Source of the DNA: Verrucomicrobiota bacterium
GTDB lineage: Bacteria > Verrucomicrobiota > Verrucomicrobiia > Limisphaerales > J093
Reading direction: 5' to 3'
Length of the DNA stretch: 64,000 nucleotides
Assembly: GCA_022710935.1 (NCBI GenBank)
Contig: JAKLFY010000003.1
Span: 1 to 64,000, forward strand
Shown: positions 19,000-27,510 of the stretch, one piece after another
Layout: each line of letters opens with the position of its first letter
How positions within the stretch are numbered: the first letter of the stretch is position 1
Position numbers and translations under genes: made by a program
The notes under the pieces: generated by a model
Database searches by the model: none
Told to the model about the DNA's origin: nothing
The model's input: the letters and a program-made list of their open reading frames with translations, nothing else

Positions 19000-21174
19000 A
19001 TGTCCTATTCCTACTATACTTCCCAGGCAGCCCCCCCCGAGGCCTCCGAAACGTCATCGAGCAATCTGAATCTGCGGCACTATTGGAATATCGTGCTGCA
19101 GCGTCGCTGGCTCGTGATTGCGACGTTCGTCTCGGTGTTTGTTCTGTGTCTGGTCTACCTGTTCAAGGCGCCGCGGATCTATTCCGCGTCCGCCCGTCTT
19201 CAGATCGACCGGGAATCCGCGGCGAGCCTCAACCTGAACGAGGTCGTCATGTCGATGACCGATCAGGACTATCTCCAGACGCAGTATCGGAATCTCCTGA
19301 GCCGCAGCCTGCTCGAGATCGTCATCAAGCGCGAGAAAATCAACGAGGACCCCCGCTATCGCGACAACCCGGACGTTGCCCGCGCTCTGGCGCAGGACAT
19401 CCGCATCACTCCAATCCGTCTCAGCCGCCTGGTGGATGTCGTGGTCGAGCATCCGAATGCGTCCAAGGCCGCGGGCATCGCGAACGCGCTCGTGGACGAG
19501 TTCATCGAGCAGAATCTTGTTCAGAAGCAAAAGCGGACCATGGACATGCTCTTCTTCCTGAGAAGCCAGGCCAATGGCCTCGAGGTGGACGTGGCCAAGG
19601 CGGAGGAGGACATTCAGAATTACCGGGCTCAGGTGAAGTTCGTGTCCCTGGACAGCAGCTACAACATCGTGGCGGAGGCGCTCAGCCAGTCCCAGGCGCA
19701 ATACGCGATGGCCAAAGCGCAGGCCCAAACCACTCAAACCACCGTCGAGGAATTGGATCGTCACACCCAGGCGGGGAAGCCCCTCGAGACCTTCCCCAAA
19801 ATCGCTGCCGACGGAAAAGTGAACTCGCTTCAACTCCAGCTTTCCGGCCAGGAAAACGAGTTGGCAGGGATGCTCAAACGCTACAAGGACAAGCACCCGG
19901 CCGTAATCCAAGCGCGGTCGAAGATCGAAGAAACCCACCGCTCGGTGCAAGGCGCAGCCCAACAGGTTGCGGAGATCCTCCGCTCCGAAGCGCGCCTGGC
20001 GAAGGCTTCGGAACAGATTCTTGCTGCCAACGTGAAGGAATGGGAAGACCAGCAGATGGAGTGGAACAAGGCCAAGATGCAATACGATGTCTTGATGCGG
20101 AAGGCGCAGAGCAGCAAGGCGTTGTTCGACACGGTCCTGGCCAAGATGAAGGAAATCGAGCTGGTCCAGAGAGACAAGGGGAACAACATCCGGGTTGTCG
20201 ACTATGCATATCCCGCGACCATGCCGGTCAAGCCGCGAGTGCTGTTGACCCTGTTCCTGGGGGCGTTTGGCGGGTTAGGACTCGCGATCGGGTTGGCGTT
20301 CTTCGTCAACTTCCTGGACGACTCGATCAAGAGCCAGGATGACGTCGAGTCGTATCTCCATCTGCCGTTCCTCGGGTACATCCCCAATATCAAGACCAAC
20401 AGCGTCGTCGAGAGCGGCTTGCAGGCCCACCTGCATCCGCAGTCAAATGCCGCCGAGAGCTTCCGCACCGTCCGAGCCGCCATCGCTCTGGGGGCCAAAG
20501 CCGAGAAGATGCGGGTCTTCACTGTGACCAGCACCATCCCCTCGGAAGGCAAGTCCCTCGTCGCATCGAACCTGGCTGTGGTCGTTGCCCAGACCGGTTT
20601 ACGCACGGTGCTTGTCGACGCCGACCTGCGCCGACCTTCACTCCACAAGGCCTTCCAGCTTCACAGTCCCACGGGTTTGTCGGCTTACCTCACCGAACAG
20701 ACCAACCGAGTCGATGATGTCATCCAAACCACCGAGGTGACCAATCTGGATGTGGCCTGCTGCGGACAGATTCCCTCTCAGCCATCGGAATTGCTCGGAT
20801 CCCAAAGGATGGTTCAGTTCATGCAGGAACTGAGCAAGCGCTACGACCGGGTGATCCTCGATTGCCCGCCTGTTTCAGCCGTCAGCGATCCCCTGATCCT
20901 CTCGGCCATGGCCGACGCGGTCGTCTTCGTCACCAAGTTCAACAAAGTCCGGCGCGATCACGCGCGCCGAACCATCCAGCGCATCCAGGATGCCGGCATT
21001 CACATCTGTGGCGTCGTTTTGAATGACATTGATTTCGAGGGGCGCGATTCCTACTACTACTCCTACACTTACTATCAGAATCGTTACTACTCGAGTTACC
21101 ACCGGGAGCGGGCTGAATCGCGGCGGCAGGCCCCCGTGGAAACTACAGGATCGACCCCTGCACCACACGCTTGA
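19000..21174 (+). CDS. Polysaccharide co-polymerase with BY-type tyrosine autokinase (Wzc/ExoP-like)
   Basis: A 724-residue inner-membrane protein: Wzz domain with a first TM ('WLVIATFVSVFVLCLVYLF', about 38-56), a long periplasmic coiled coil, a second TM ('PRVLLTLFLGAFGGLGLAIG', about 411-430), and a cytoplasmic P-loop tyrosine kinase. The kinase has Walker A 'PSEGKS' (K518), Walker A' 'VDADLRRP' (D540, D542), Walker B 'VILDCPP' and a C-terminal tyrosine cluster with about ten Tyr in 'SYYYSYTYYQNRYYSSY'. Autophosphorylation of that tail typically controls chain length and export. No glycosyltransferase, polymerase or flippase is adjacent, so the polymer must be made elsewhere. Confidence 0.93.
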   Translation: MSYSYYTSQAAPPEASETSSSNLNLRHYWNIVLQRRWLVIATFVSVFVLCLVYLFKAPRIYSASARLQIDRESAASLNLNEVVMSMTDQDYLQTQYRNLLSRSLLEIVIKREKINEDPRYRDNPDVARALAQDIRITPIRLSRLVDVVVEHPNASKAAGIANALVDEFIEQNLVQKQKRTMDMLFFLRSQANGLEVDVAKAEEDIQNYRAQVKFVSLDSSYNIVAEALSQSQAQYAMAKAQAQTTQTTVEELDRHTQAGKPLETFPKIAADGKVNSLQLQLSGQENELAGMLKRYKDKHPAVIQARSKIEETHRSVQGAAQQVAEILRSEARLAKASEQILAANVKEWEDQQMEWNKAKMQYDVLMRKAQSSKALFDTVLAKMKEIELVQRDKGNNIRVVDYAYPATMPVKPRVLLTLFLGAFGGLGLAIGLAFFVNFLDDSIKSQDDVESYLHLPFLGYIPNIKTNSVVESGLQAHLHPQSNAAESFRTVRAAIALGAKAEKMRVFTVTSTIPSEGKSLVASNLAVVVAQTGLRTVLVDADLRRPSLHKAFQLHSPTGLSAYLTEQTNRVDDVIQTTEVTNLDVACCGQIPSQPSELLGSQRMVQFMQELSKRYDRVILDCPPVSAVSDPLILSAMADAVVFVTKFNKVRRDHARRTIQRIQDAGIHICGVVLNDIDFEGRDSYYYSYTYYQNRYYSSYHRERAESRRQAPVETTGSTPAPHA

Positions 21175-21491
21175 TGCCGCCTGGCCCGCATGGTTCGTCG
21201 AGCCTTGACCGCCCCGAAGACCAGTGCATCCGGAGGTTGTCGGTGGGAATCGAGTATGCGCCGCGTGGGGGCACGCGGCCTACACCGGTAATCTCCATCC
21301 GTTGCAGGCCCGGTGCCCTCACCGGGCGAAAGATCACCGGCAACAACCAGATGCACCGCGCGAAGACCGAGACCTCGAGAAGCGCGTGCCTCGCCAACCG
21401 ATACGACTCTCATCAGCCCCTGTCGCCGCGAAGACGCGAAGACGCTGAGAGTCCCTGAAACGGGCAGACCTATCGACTCGGGGACTTGGCC
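21175..21491. other. Intergenic region with repeat family 1 copy
   Basis: About 317 bases follow the BY-kinase gene and precede the ROK kinase. Most of it is the 131-bp dispersed repeat (21225-21355). Beyond it is a weak inverted repeat ACTCTCA / TGAGAGT (21406-21412 and 21446-21452) with the tandem word GAAGACGC twice in its loop. No promoter was confidently found. Confidence 0.5.
21225..21355 (+). repeat. Dispersed palindromic repeat family 1, full copy
   Basis: A 131-bp element with imperfect terminal inverted repeats: the left end TGCATCCGGAGGTTGTCGG and the reverse complement of the right end TGCATCTGGTTGTTGCCGG match at 15 of 19 positions by eye. Internal hairpins are GCCGCGTG / CACGCGGC with a GGGG loop (21260-21279), and a CCCGGTG / CACCGGG-type stem near 21309-21326. 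A close copy lies at 28663-28780 and a degenerate one at about 5422-5519. It encodes nothing recognisable. It may be a MITE-like or REP-like element. Confidence 0.8.
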
Positions 21492-22442
21492 ATGGGCATC
21501 GCGCGCGAAGTGGTTGGAATCGAGATCGGCGGAACCAAACTGCAAATCGTCATCGGGACTGACCGCGGGCGCATTCTCGATCGCTTTCGGTTCGATGTGG
21601 ATCCAGGGCAAGGGGCGGCGGCCATCCGGCGTCAGATCGAGATCACAATCGGACACCTGCGTTCCCCAAAGGCGCAGTCCGCTATCGGTGTCGGTTTTGG
21701 AGGCCCGGTGGACTGGCGCACCGGGCGCATTTGTTGTTCCCATCATGTCGAGGGTTGGTCGGGTTTTCCCTTCGGCGCGTGGCTCCGCGAGCAGTCCGGA
21801 CTGCCCGTCGTGGTCGACAACGACGCGAATGTGGCGGCATTGGCGGAGTCCCACCTGGGGGCTGGCCAAGGAGCGAATCCGGTCTTTTACGTCACGCTTG
21901 GGAGCGGCGTGGGCGGAGGTTTGGTGGTGGACGGTCGGGTCTATCACGGCGCGACGCCGGGCGAAGCCGAGATCGGTCACGTGCGCCTCGATCAATCGGG
22001 GGCAACTGTCGAGTCGCGCTGTGCGGGTTGGGCTGTCGATCGCAAAGTGCGGGCTGTCAAGGCGGCGCAACCGCACGGGTTGCTCGCCCGCTTGGTGGGT
22101 CAGGCGACATGCGGCGAGGCAAAGTATCTGAAGGCGGCCATCGAACAAGGGGACGCGCCGGCGAACACCATCCTTCGGGAGACAGCCTCCGATCTCGCGT
22201 TTGCCCTCTCCCATGTCATCCATCTGTTTCATCCGGAAGTCATCGTGCTGGGAGGCGGCCTGTCGCTGATCGGCGAGCCGTTGCGAAAGGCGGTGCTCGC
22301 CGCCCTGCCGCCGTGCGTCATGGCCGCTTTCCAACCCGGACCCGACGTGCGTTTGGCACAATTAAGTGAAGACGCGGTGCCGATCGGAGCGCTGGTCCTG
22401 GGAAGCGCGATGCCCGAATTGCCCCCCCCCGCAACCCCATGA
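21492..22442 (+). CDS. ROK-family protein (sugar kinase-like)
   Basis: A 316-residue cytoplasmic protein of the ROK family. It shows the ATP-binding 'GIEIGGTKLQI' (9-19), 'GVGFGGPVDW', the catalytic-region 'VDNDANVAALAE', and 'TLGSGVGGGLVVDG' followed by 'GEAEIGHVRLD'. The usual zinc-binding C-x-C-G-x-x-G-C-x-E segment after the GH motif is degenerate; only one Cys is left ('ESRCAGWAVD'). Substrate could be glucose, N-acetylglucosamine or another hexose. A phosphoryl-transfer role is likely, but loss of the zinc site makes classic glucokinase function less certain. The ATG at 21492 is preferred over the TTG at 21486. Confidence 0.85.
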   Translation: MGIAREVVGIEIGGTKLQIVIGTDRGRILDRFRFDVDPGQGAAAIRRQIEITIGHLRSPKAQSAIGVGFGGPVDWRTGRICCSHHVEGWSGFPFGAWLREQSGLPVVVDNDANVAALAESHLGAGQGANPVFYVTLGSGVGGGLVVDGRVYHGATPGEAEIGHVRLDQSGATVESRCAGWAVDRKVRAVKAAQPHGLLARLVGQATCGEAKYLKAAIEQGDAPANTILRETASDLAFALSHVIHLFHPEVIVLGGGLSLIGEPLRKAVLAALPPCVMAAFQPGPDVRLAQLSEDAVPIGALVLGSAMPELPPPATP

Positions 22443-22473
22443 GATGGTTGGACGCGAAAAGAAGCGCCTGACA

Positions 22474-23256
22474 ATGAACAGAACATCGGCCACACAATCC
22501 GTCCAAAGCGAGGCAGCCCCAGTCAATTCCGCCCCGCGCTCGAATCCTGAGAATCTCTGGCTGAACCTCCTGTTCAGCGCCGTCATCCCGGCACTCCTGT
22601 TGGCCTACGGCAGCAGGGAGAAGTACCTCGGCCCGGCATGGGGCATGATCGTGGCCCTGTCGTTTCCGCTCGGCTATGCCATCTACGATCTGGTCCGGCG
22701 CCGCACCTGGAACGTGATCTCGATTGTCGGATTCGTCGGAACACTGCTCACGGGCAGCCTCGGTCTGCTCAAGATGAGCGGTTTCTGGTTCGCCGTGAAG
22801 GAAGCCGCCGTGCCGATGGTTCTCGGTTTGGCGATTCCGGCCTCCCTGCGCACGCGCCAACCGCTTGTCCGCACATTGCTCTACAACGATCAACTGCTGG
22901 ACACCAAGCGCATCCACCGCGCTCTCGAGCAACGGCGCAACATCGCGGCCTTCGATCAGTTGCTGAGATGGGCCTCGTGGATCCTGGCTGGCGCGTTCCT
23001 GATCAGTGCCGTCATCAATTTCGGGCTGGCCTGGTGGCTTCTCCCGGCGCAATCGGGTACCGAGGAGTTCAACAGCCAATTGGGGAAACTCCAGTTCTGG
23101 AGCTGGCCGGGCGTTGTGATCCCAAGTTCCGCGATGGTCTTCTACGCCATGTTCCGCCTCGTCAAAGGCCTCGAACAAATGACGGGACTCAAGGGAGACG
23201 AACTGTTCCATCCGAAGCCGGCCAAACCGCCGCGCGCCGACAAGGCCCGGGCGTGA
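22474..23256 (+). CDS. VC0807-family integral membrane protein
   Basis: A 260-residue membrane protein with about five to six hydrophobic segments ('NLLFSAVIPALLLAYGS', 'WGMIVALSFPLGYAIYDLV', 'WNVISIVGFVGTLLTG', 'AAVPMVLGLAIPASL', 'WILAGAFLISAVINFGLAWW', 'PGVVIPSSAMVFYAMF'). The charged stretch 'RRRTWN' between TM2 and TM3 is typical of the VC0807 family. The function of this family is unknown. The frame is open further upstream into the ROK gene. ATG 22474 gives a normal N-terminus, ATG 22444 is possible. The C-terminus is convergent with the ceramidase-like gene, 96 bp away. Confidence 0.75.
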   Translation: MNRTSATQSVQSEAAPVNSAPRSNPENLWLNLLFSAVIPALLLAYGSREKYLGPAWGMIVALSFPLGYAIYDLVRRRTWNVISIVGFVGTLLTGSLGLLKMSGFWFAVKEAAVPMVLGLAIPASLRTRQPLVRTLLYNDQLLDTKRIHRALEQRRNIAAFDQLLRWASWILAGAFLISAVINFGLAWWLLPAQSGTEEFNSQLGKLQFWSWPGVVIPSSAMVFYAMFRLVKGLEQMTGLKGDELFHPKPAKPPRADKARA

Positions 23257-23352
23257 CCTGACACCCGGCGCCACCGCGGGTGGACTGGGGATGCCGCGCT
23301 TCCACCGCGGCTGCAATCGGCCACTGTTCCGATCTGATGCCCGCTCGATCCG

Positions 23353-24699
23353 TCAACGGGCGCCGGCCTTGCGCATCACCCGCCGGATCGTGGCGAACAC
23401 CTGCTCCTCCGACGTCGGTGCAAGCGGCCCCGGCTGGGCGTAGTAGATCATGCTGTCGACCGGTTCATATCCGCCCTCGCTCAGCACCCTGTTCGAGACA
23501 ATGTAGCAACTGACATCGTTGCAGTACCCAGCCACCGTCAGGTTCTCCTTCGGGTATTCGGTCTTCGCGCGATGCGCGTAGTCCACGACGACCTCGCCGC
23601 CCAATCCCAGAAGAGTCCAGTCGTTTCCCAACCGGATGGCCTGGACGGGATAAGTCAGTTTGCGGATTGGGCGCTTGCCATCGTATGTATCAAGCATCAG
23701 CCGCGCGCGCCGCTGGCGGAATTTGTCGGGACTCCGCGCTTCCTCCTCGAAGGTCGCGCGTGTATGCGGGGCAAAATCGAGTTGGGTCTGCCGCCACGCG
23801 CTGCGGATGGGCGGGCGCACAGGCTTGAGCCCCGCGGAAAGAGCGCCCTCGACGGCGTCGGCCAGAGCCCGACCGTATTGCTCGACATGTTCGTACGTTC
23901 CGCGCGGATTGGGATTCTGGTCGCCGCCGCAGAGCATGAGGAACAGCGCGGTGGCGCCCGGATGCGCCTTCTCGAGTTCGCGCTGGGCGCACCCGGCGTA
24001 GTCGCCGTCGACGTGATAAAAGTTCCCACCCAGCGTGGTGTTGTGACAGGCATAGCCGAACACAACCGCCCGCAGCGTCCCGTCGTCCCCGGTGATGCTC
24101 AGCACCGGCACATCGTGATCCACGGGCCCAGAGCGGTTTTGCCCGATCCGAACGCCGTTGGACGCGGGCTGGCGTCGGTTGATGGCGAAGTGGGCGGCAC
24201 CGTGCCCGGAGGCGATATGGGCAGGGGCGAGATCGTCCAGCGCAGCATCGATCACCGCTGTGAGATCGTCGCAAAGCCGGCGCGTGTAATCGACGACGCG
24301 CGCCTCCTCGGCCTCGTCGAAATCAAACAAGACGCGCAGGTTGGGCCAGATCACGGGCCCGGCATGCGTGTGAGACGCGTTGAGCAAGACCTGTGATCGC
24401 TTCAGACCGTGACGTTTCCCGGCCCGCTCCGCAACGGTATCGCTGATTTCCAGCGGCAGGCCAATCACATCGCTCGTCACGAGAACCGCCCGGCCTCCGC
24501 GGGAATCCTCGAGAGCCAGGGCCTTCGCCCAGAGTTCCGTCCGCACCGACGCCGCGGCATTGGTGCGCGCGGCGTAACCGGTCAGCCAGAACGGCATGGG
24601 AGGCGTAATGGAAACGCGGGCGACACCCGCTTGGAAATCGACTGCGGCCGCCAACAGAGGAGCAGCCAAAGCCAGAGACAACGCGTATAAGGCCTTCAT
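23353..24699 (-). CDS. Secreted neutral/alkaline ceramidase-like hydrolase
   Basis: A 448-residue exported protein with signal peptide 'MKALYALSLALAAPLLAAAV' starting at ATG 24699 (upstream in-frame ATGs at 24783 and 24732 lack a signal shape). It has the ceramidase N-terminal features 'AGVARVSITPP' (24-34), 'LALEDSRGGRAVLVTSDVIG', and the metal-binding 'NASHTHAGP' with H110 and H112. Neutral ceramidases hydrolyse the N-acyl bond of sphingolipids. In Verrucomicrobiota and Planctomycetota such proteins are numerous and their substrates are mostly unproven, so amide hydrolysis of an unknown lipid or glycoconjugate is the safe reading. It stands alone on the minus strand. Confidence 0.82.
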   Translation of the reverse strand: MKALYALSLALAAPLLAAAVDFQAGVARVSITPPMPFWLTGYAARTNAAASVRTELWAKALALEDSRGGRAVLVTSDVIGLPLEISDTVAERAGKRHGLKRSQVLLNASHTHAGPVIWPNLRVLFDFDEAEEARVVDYTRRLCDDLTAVIDAALDDLAPAHIASGHGAAHFAINRRQPASNGVRIGQNRSGPVDHDVPVLSITGDDGTLRAVVFGYACHNTTLGGNFYHVDGDYAGCAQRELEKAHPGATALFLMLCGGDQNPNPRGTYEHVEQYGRALADAVEGALSAGLKPVRPPIRSAWRQTQLDFAPHTRATFEEEARSPDKFRQRRARLMLDTYDGKRPIRKLTYPVQAIRLGNDWTLLGLGGEVVVDYAHRAKTEYPKENLTVAGYCNDVSCYIVSNRVLSEGGYEPVDSMIYYAQPGPLAPTSEEQVFATIRRVMRKAGAR

Positions 24700-25058
24700 T
24701 TGAAACACGAGGGACCGTCCCAGGTTTTCCATGAAAGTCGAGTTCAGAGTGCCGGATCGCAGGACCCGGCAGCGCCAATTCACGAAGACGAAAAGGCCGG
24801 AGGGGGGACGGCTCGTCCCCCGCCATCGCGAGTGAACACGGTGTTTCTCGGCGACGGGCCGTCGCCGCTCCGCTTCATGAATTGGCCCCGGGGGACCCGG
24901 CCTGGAGTTTGCGCATTATTCGGATTGGACTTCATCGCGCACTTCATCGCGCACTTCATCGATCCGTGGCGAGCAGCACTAACCCGGAAATCTCACCAGT
25001 GGGGCGGTCTCGGCATTCCTGACGGTCCGTGGGTGAGATCTCCAGGTCTATTCTGATG
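24700..25058. other. Intergenic hairpin cluster
   Basis: The first part of a 611-bp gene-free gap between the ceramidase-like gene and the FmdB gene. It holds several GC-rich hairpins: GGGGGACG / CGTCCCCC (24803-24821), GGCGAC / GTCGCC (24850-24866) and GGACCCGGC words near 24762 and 24892 like those in repeat family 1. Short open frames here merely translate these palindromes and are not called as genes. Confidence 0.55.
24929..24961 (+). repeat. 12-bp tandem repeat ACTTCATCGCGC
   Basis: Two full copies and a partial third copy of ACTTCATCGCGC in direct tandem. Short and non-coding; it may be a slippage product. Confidence 0.7.
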
Positions 25059-25129
25059 AGCCCGCATTTCAGGTGAAATGTGACGGTGACCGGTCAGATG
25101 ACATCAAAAGCTGGTGAGCAATGCGGGCT
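25059..25129 (+). repeat. Dispersed palindromic repeat family 2, copy A
   Basis: A 71-bp element bounded by the 12-base inverted repeat AGCCCGCATTTC / GAAATGCGGGCT in slightly degenerate form. It contains the perfect palindrome TGACCGGTCA and the stem CATTTCA-GG-TGAAATG. Its reverse complement recurs at 46967-47037 with the same length and only a handful of mismatches. No coding potential. Confidence 0.85.
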
Positions 25130-25255
25130 AAGAGGCACGGACATTCTCCCTGGATAAACTGAAGGTGTACGTCAAGGCCCTGCACGCGAAGTCATCACTG
25201 CCGCCCAGAATTGGCGTGCTTTGGGCGACTATTCTGGTTGAATGGCAGCCGCGGT

Positions 25256-25283
25256 TTGACGAAGCCGGATGCGACGACACAAT
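25256..25283 (+). promoter_or_regulatory. Possible sigma70-type promoter for the FmdB gene
   Basis: TTGACG (25256-25261) and CACAAT (25278-25283) are separated by 16 bases, about 28 bp upstream of the FmdB start codon. The match is only fair and is supported by position alone. Confidence 0.3.
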
Positions 25284-25310
25284 CATTACAGATGAGAATG
25301 GAGGAAGAGA

Positions 25311-25565
25311 ATGCCGACGTATGACTATGAATGCGGCCATTGCGGCCACCGCTTCGAGCGAAGGCAACGGATGTCCGATCCGCCCCTGCAAACATGCCCT
25401 GCATGCGGCAAAGAGGTTCGCCGGCAGTTCGGTGCCGGCGCCGGTGTCATCCTCAAGGGCGGCAGGAAATCGCACGGTTCAGGAGCGCCCTGCGCGTGGG
25501 AATCGACCGGCCAGACCTGTTGCGGACGCAGCTCACGCTGCAATTCCGCGGGTTGCGAGTTCTAA
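25311..25565 (+). CDS. FmdB-family zinc-ribbon protein
   Basis: An 84-residue protein starting 'MPTYDYECGHCGHRFE', the standard opening of the FmdB/CxxC_CxxC_SSSS regulatory-protein family. Four cysteines (C8, C11, C29, C32) form a zinc ribbon. The C-terminal half adds five more cysteines ('CAWESTGQTCCGRSSRCN' and a final C). A strong Shine-Dalgarno GGAGGA at 25300-25305 fixes the start. The original FmdB was linked to formamidase/amidase regulation in Methylophilus, but most family members have no proven role. It stands alone, transcribed away from the ceramidase-like gene. Confidence 0.92.
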   Translation: MPTYDYECGHCGHRFERRQRMSDPPLQTCPACGKEVRRQFGAGAGVILKGGRKSHGSGAPCAWESTGQTCCGRSSRCNSAGCEF

Positions 25566-25719
25566 CCCGCATATTTCGAACCTCCTGCCGGAATTCGATC
25601 GTCGTGCGCGCGTGGAATTTTCTCGCGGTCGCAGCCGGGAGACGGTAGACTGCGCCCATCGTCACAATGCTGGTTGAGATTCCACTTCTCGGCTCTGCCG
25701 AGCAACTGAAAGAGACCCC

Positions 25720-27063
25720 ATGACACGATGGCTCTGCGCGATGGCTTCTGTTGTTTTGTGTGCGACGGCGGTGCTCGCCCAGGAAACGCCTGCCCAAAAA
25801 GCCGAGCGGATGGCCTGGTTCAACAACGATCGTTTCGGTCTGTTCATCCACTGGGGCGTCTATTCGGTGCCTGCCGGTGAATGGCAGGGCAAGACCAACT
25901 ACGGCGAGTGGTTTCTCGAGGAGACAAAGATGCCGGTCTCCCAATACATGCAGTACGCGAAGGAGTTCAATCCGGTCAAATTCGACGCCCGGCAGTGGGT
26001 GCGCATGGCCAAGGATGCGGGGATGAAGTACATCGTCATCACATCGAAGCACCACGACGGTTTCGGGATCTTCCGTTCGGATCTGACCGACTGGTGCATG
26101 AAAGCAACGCCGTTCCCACGCGACCCGCTCGCCGAGTTGGCGGCGGCCTGCCGGGCCGAGGGTCTGCGCCTCTGCTTCTACTACTCGATCATGGACTGGC
26201 ATCACCCGGACTGGGAAACCCGTCGGGCCTGGAACGACACGGCGCCGGCAACGCCCCCCGACATGGAGCGTTACATCCGGTTCATGAAAGGCCAACTCAA
26301 GGAACTCATCACCCGTTACGGCCCGCTGGGAATCCTCTGGTTCGACGGCGAATGGGAGAATCCGTGGACGGTCGAGCGCGGGCGTGACCTCTACAACTAT
26401 GTTCGCAGCCTCCAACCCGACATCATCATCAACAATCGCATCGGCAAGGGCCGCGCCGGCATGGATGGAATGGACAAGGGCGCGGGCGGCGTGGGCGACT
26501 ATGGCACGCCCGAGCAGGAAATCCCCTCAACCGGCTTTGGTCCGGGCGTCTCCTGGGAGTCATGCATGACGATGAACAACCACTGGGGCTACAACAAGCG
26601 TGATCAGAATTGGAAAAGCACAAAAACGCTGGTGCGCAACCTCATCGACTGCGCCAGCAAAGGCGGCAACTACCTGCTCAATGTGGGCCCGACCAGCGAA
26701 GGCCTCTTTCCCGAACCGAGCGTTCAGCGCCTGGCAGAGATCGGACGTTGGATGAAAGTCCATCGCGAGGCGATTTACGGCACGAGCGCCAGCCCTTTCA
26801 AGGATCTGCCTTGGGGACGATGTACCCAGAAAGCCGCACCGGACGGCACGACTCGGCTTTACCTGCACGTGTTCGACTGGCCTGCGGACGGAAACCTGCT
26901 CGTGCCGGGTCTGAAGAACACCGTCGATTCCGCCGCCCTGCTCGGAAGCGAGGCCACCGTGCGCTTTGCGCAGACACCCGAAGGCGTCGCGCTGACGCTG
27001 CCTCGGGTCGCGACGGACGCTGTGTCTTCGACCGTGGTGCTGAGAATTCAGGGCAAGCCCTGA
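25720..27063 (+). CDS. Secreted alpha-L-fucosidase, GH29
   Basis: A 447-residue exported glycosidase with signal peptide ending near 'VLAQ' (residue 21). It has the GH29 hallmarks 'RFGLFIHWGVYSVPAGEW' (38-55), 'AKDAGMKYIVITSKHHDGF' (97-115) and 'GILWFDGEW' (204-212), where D209 is the likely nucleophile. The C-terminal domain is the usual beta-sandwich. It would release terminal fucose from host, algal or mucin-type glycans in the periplasm or outside. It is followed 9 bp later by a small membrane-protein gene. It complements the GH2-containing enzyme at 28.8 kb and fits a polysaccharide-degrading lifestyle. Confidence 0.95.
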   Translation: MTRWLCAMASVVLCATAVLAQETPAQKAERMAWFNNDRFGLFIHWGVYSVPAGEWQGKTNYGEWFLEETKMPVSQYMQYAKEFNPVKFDARQWVRMAKDAGMKYIVITSKHHDGFGIFRSDLTDWCMKATPFPRDPLAELAAACRAEGLRLCFYYSIMDWHHPDWETRRAWNDTAPATPPDMERYIRFMKGQLKELITRYGPLGILWFDGEWENPWTVERGRDLYNYVRSLQPDIIINNRIGKGRAGMDGMDKGAGGVGDYGTPEQEIPSTGFGPGVSWESCMTMNNHWGYNKRDQNWKSTKTLVRNLIDCASKGGNYLLNVGPTSEGLFPEPSVQRLAEIGRWMKVHREAIYGTSASPFKDLPWGRCTQKAAPDGTTRLYLHVFDWPADGNLLVPGLKNTVDSAALLGSEATVRFAQTPEGVALTLPRVATDAVSSTVVLRIQGKP

Positions 27064-27072
27064 CCACGCTCG

Positions 27073-27495
27073 ATGAGCCAACTGCAGACTCCGCGTCACA
27101 CGGCAACCCGCACATTCCTGCGGGTGGCAGGCCTGCTGCTCGGGGCGACGGGTCTCGTCTTCCTCATCATCGGCCTCGCCAGTTTCTTTGCGGCCTTTGG
27201 GGGGGATGGACCGCCCCGCTTGTTCTGGTGCTGCTGGGTTGGGATGCCGCTGCTCTTCGTCGGCAGTGTCCTGTGCCGTTTCGGCTTCATGGGCGCGGTC
27301 GCCCGCTACACCGCCGCGGAACAGGTGCCCGTCGCCGCCGCCGCCATTTCCGATCTGGCCTCGGGGACTCAGGATGCTGTCAGGACTGTCAGCCGTGCTG
27401 TGGCCGAGGGTGTCCGCGAAGCGCAGAGCGACGCGAAGTCGTGCGGCTGTTCGAAGAACGGAGCCTGTCAAGACACCCCTGATCGGGGACACTGA
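27073..27495 (+). CDS. Small two-TM membrane protein, unknown function
   Basis: A 140-residue protein with two hydrophobic helices ('VAGLLLGATGLVFLIIGLAS' and 'LFWCCWVGMPLLFVGSVLC'). An amphipathic region follows ('GTQDAVRTVSRAVAEGVREA'), then a short Cys-containing tail ('CGCSKNGAC'). Similar proteins with a C-terminal zinc-ribbon-like tail are seen as uncharacterised genes elsewhere. It lies 9 bp after the fucosidase and converges with the glycosyltransferase. Confidence 0.65.
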   Translation: MSQLQTPRHTATRTFLRVAGLLLGATGLVFLIIGLASFFAAFGGDGPPRLFWCCWVGMPLLFVGSVLCRFGFMGAVARYTAAEQVPVAAAAISDLASGTQDAVRTVSRAVAEGVREAQSDAKSCGCSKNGACQDTPDRGH

Positions 27496-27510
27496 GCGGC
27501 GCCGCACTCC

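Noticed and set aside
17093-21174. Exosortase/PEP-CTERM system linked to the export genes
   Set aside because: No exosortase is present and no protein in the window ends with a PEP motif, TM helix and basic tail.
24700-25056. 118-codon frame in the ceramidase/FmdB gap
   Set aside because: It only translates palindromic hairpins and a 12-bp tandem repeat; no homologous domain.
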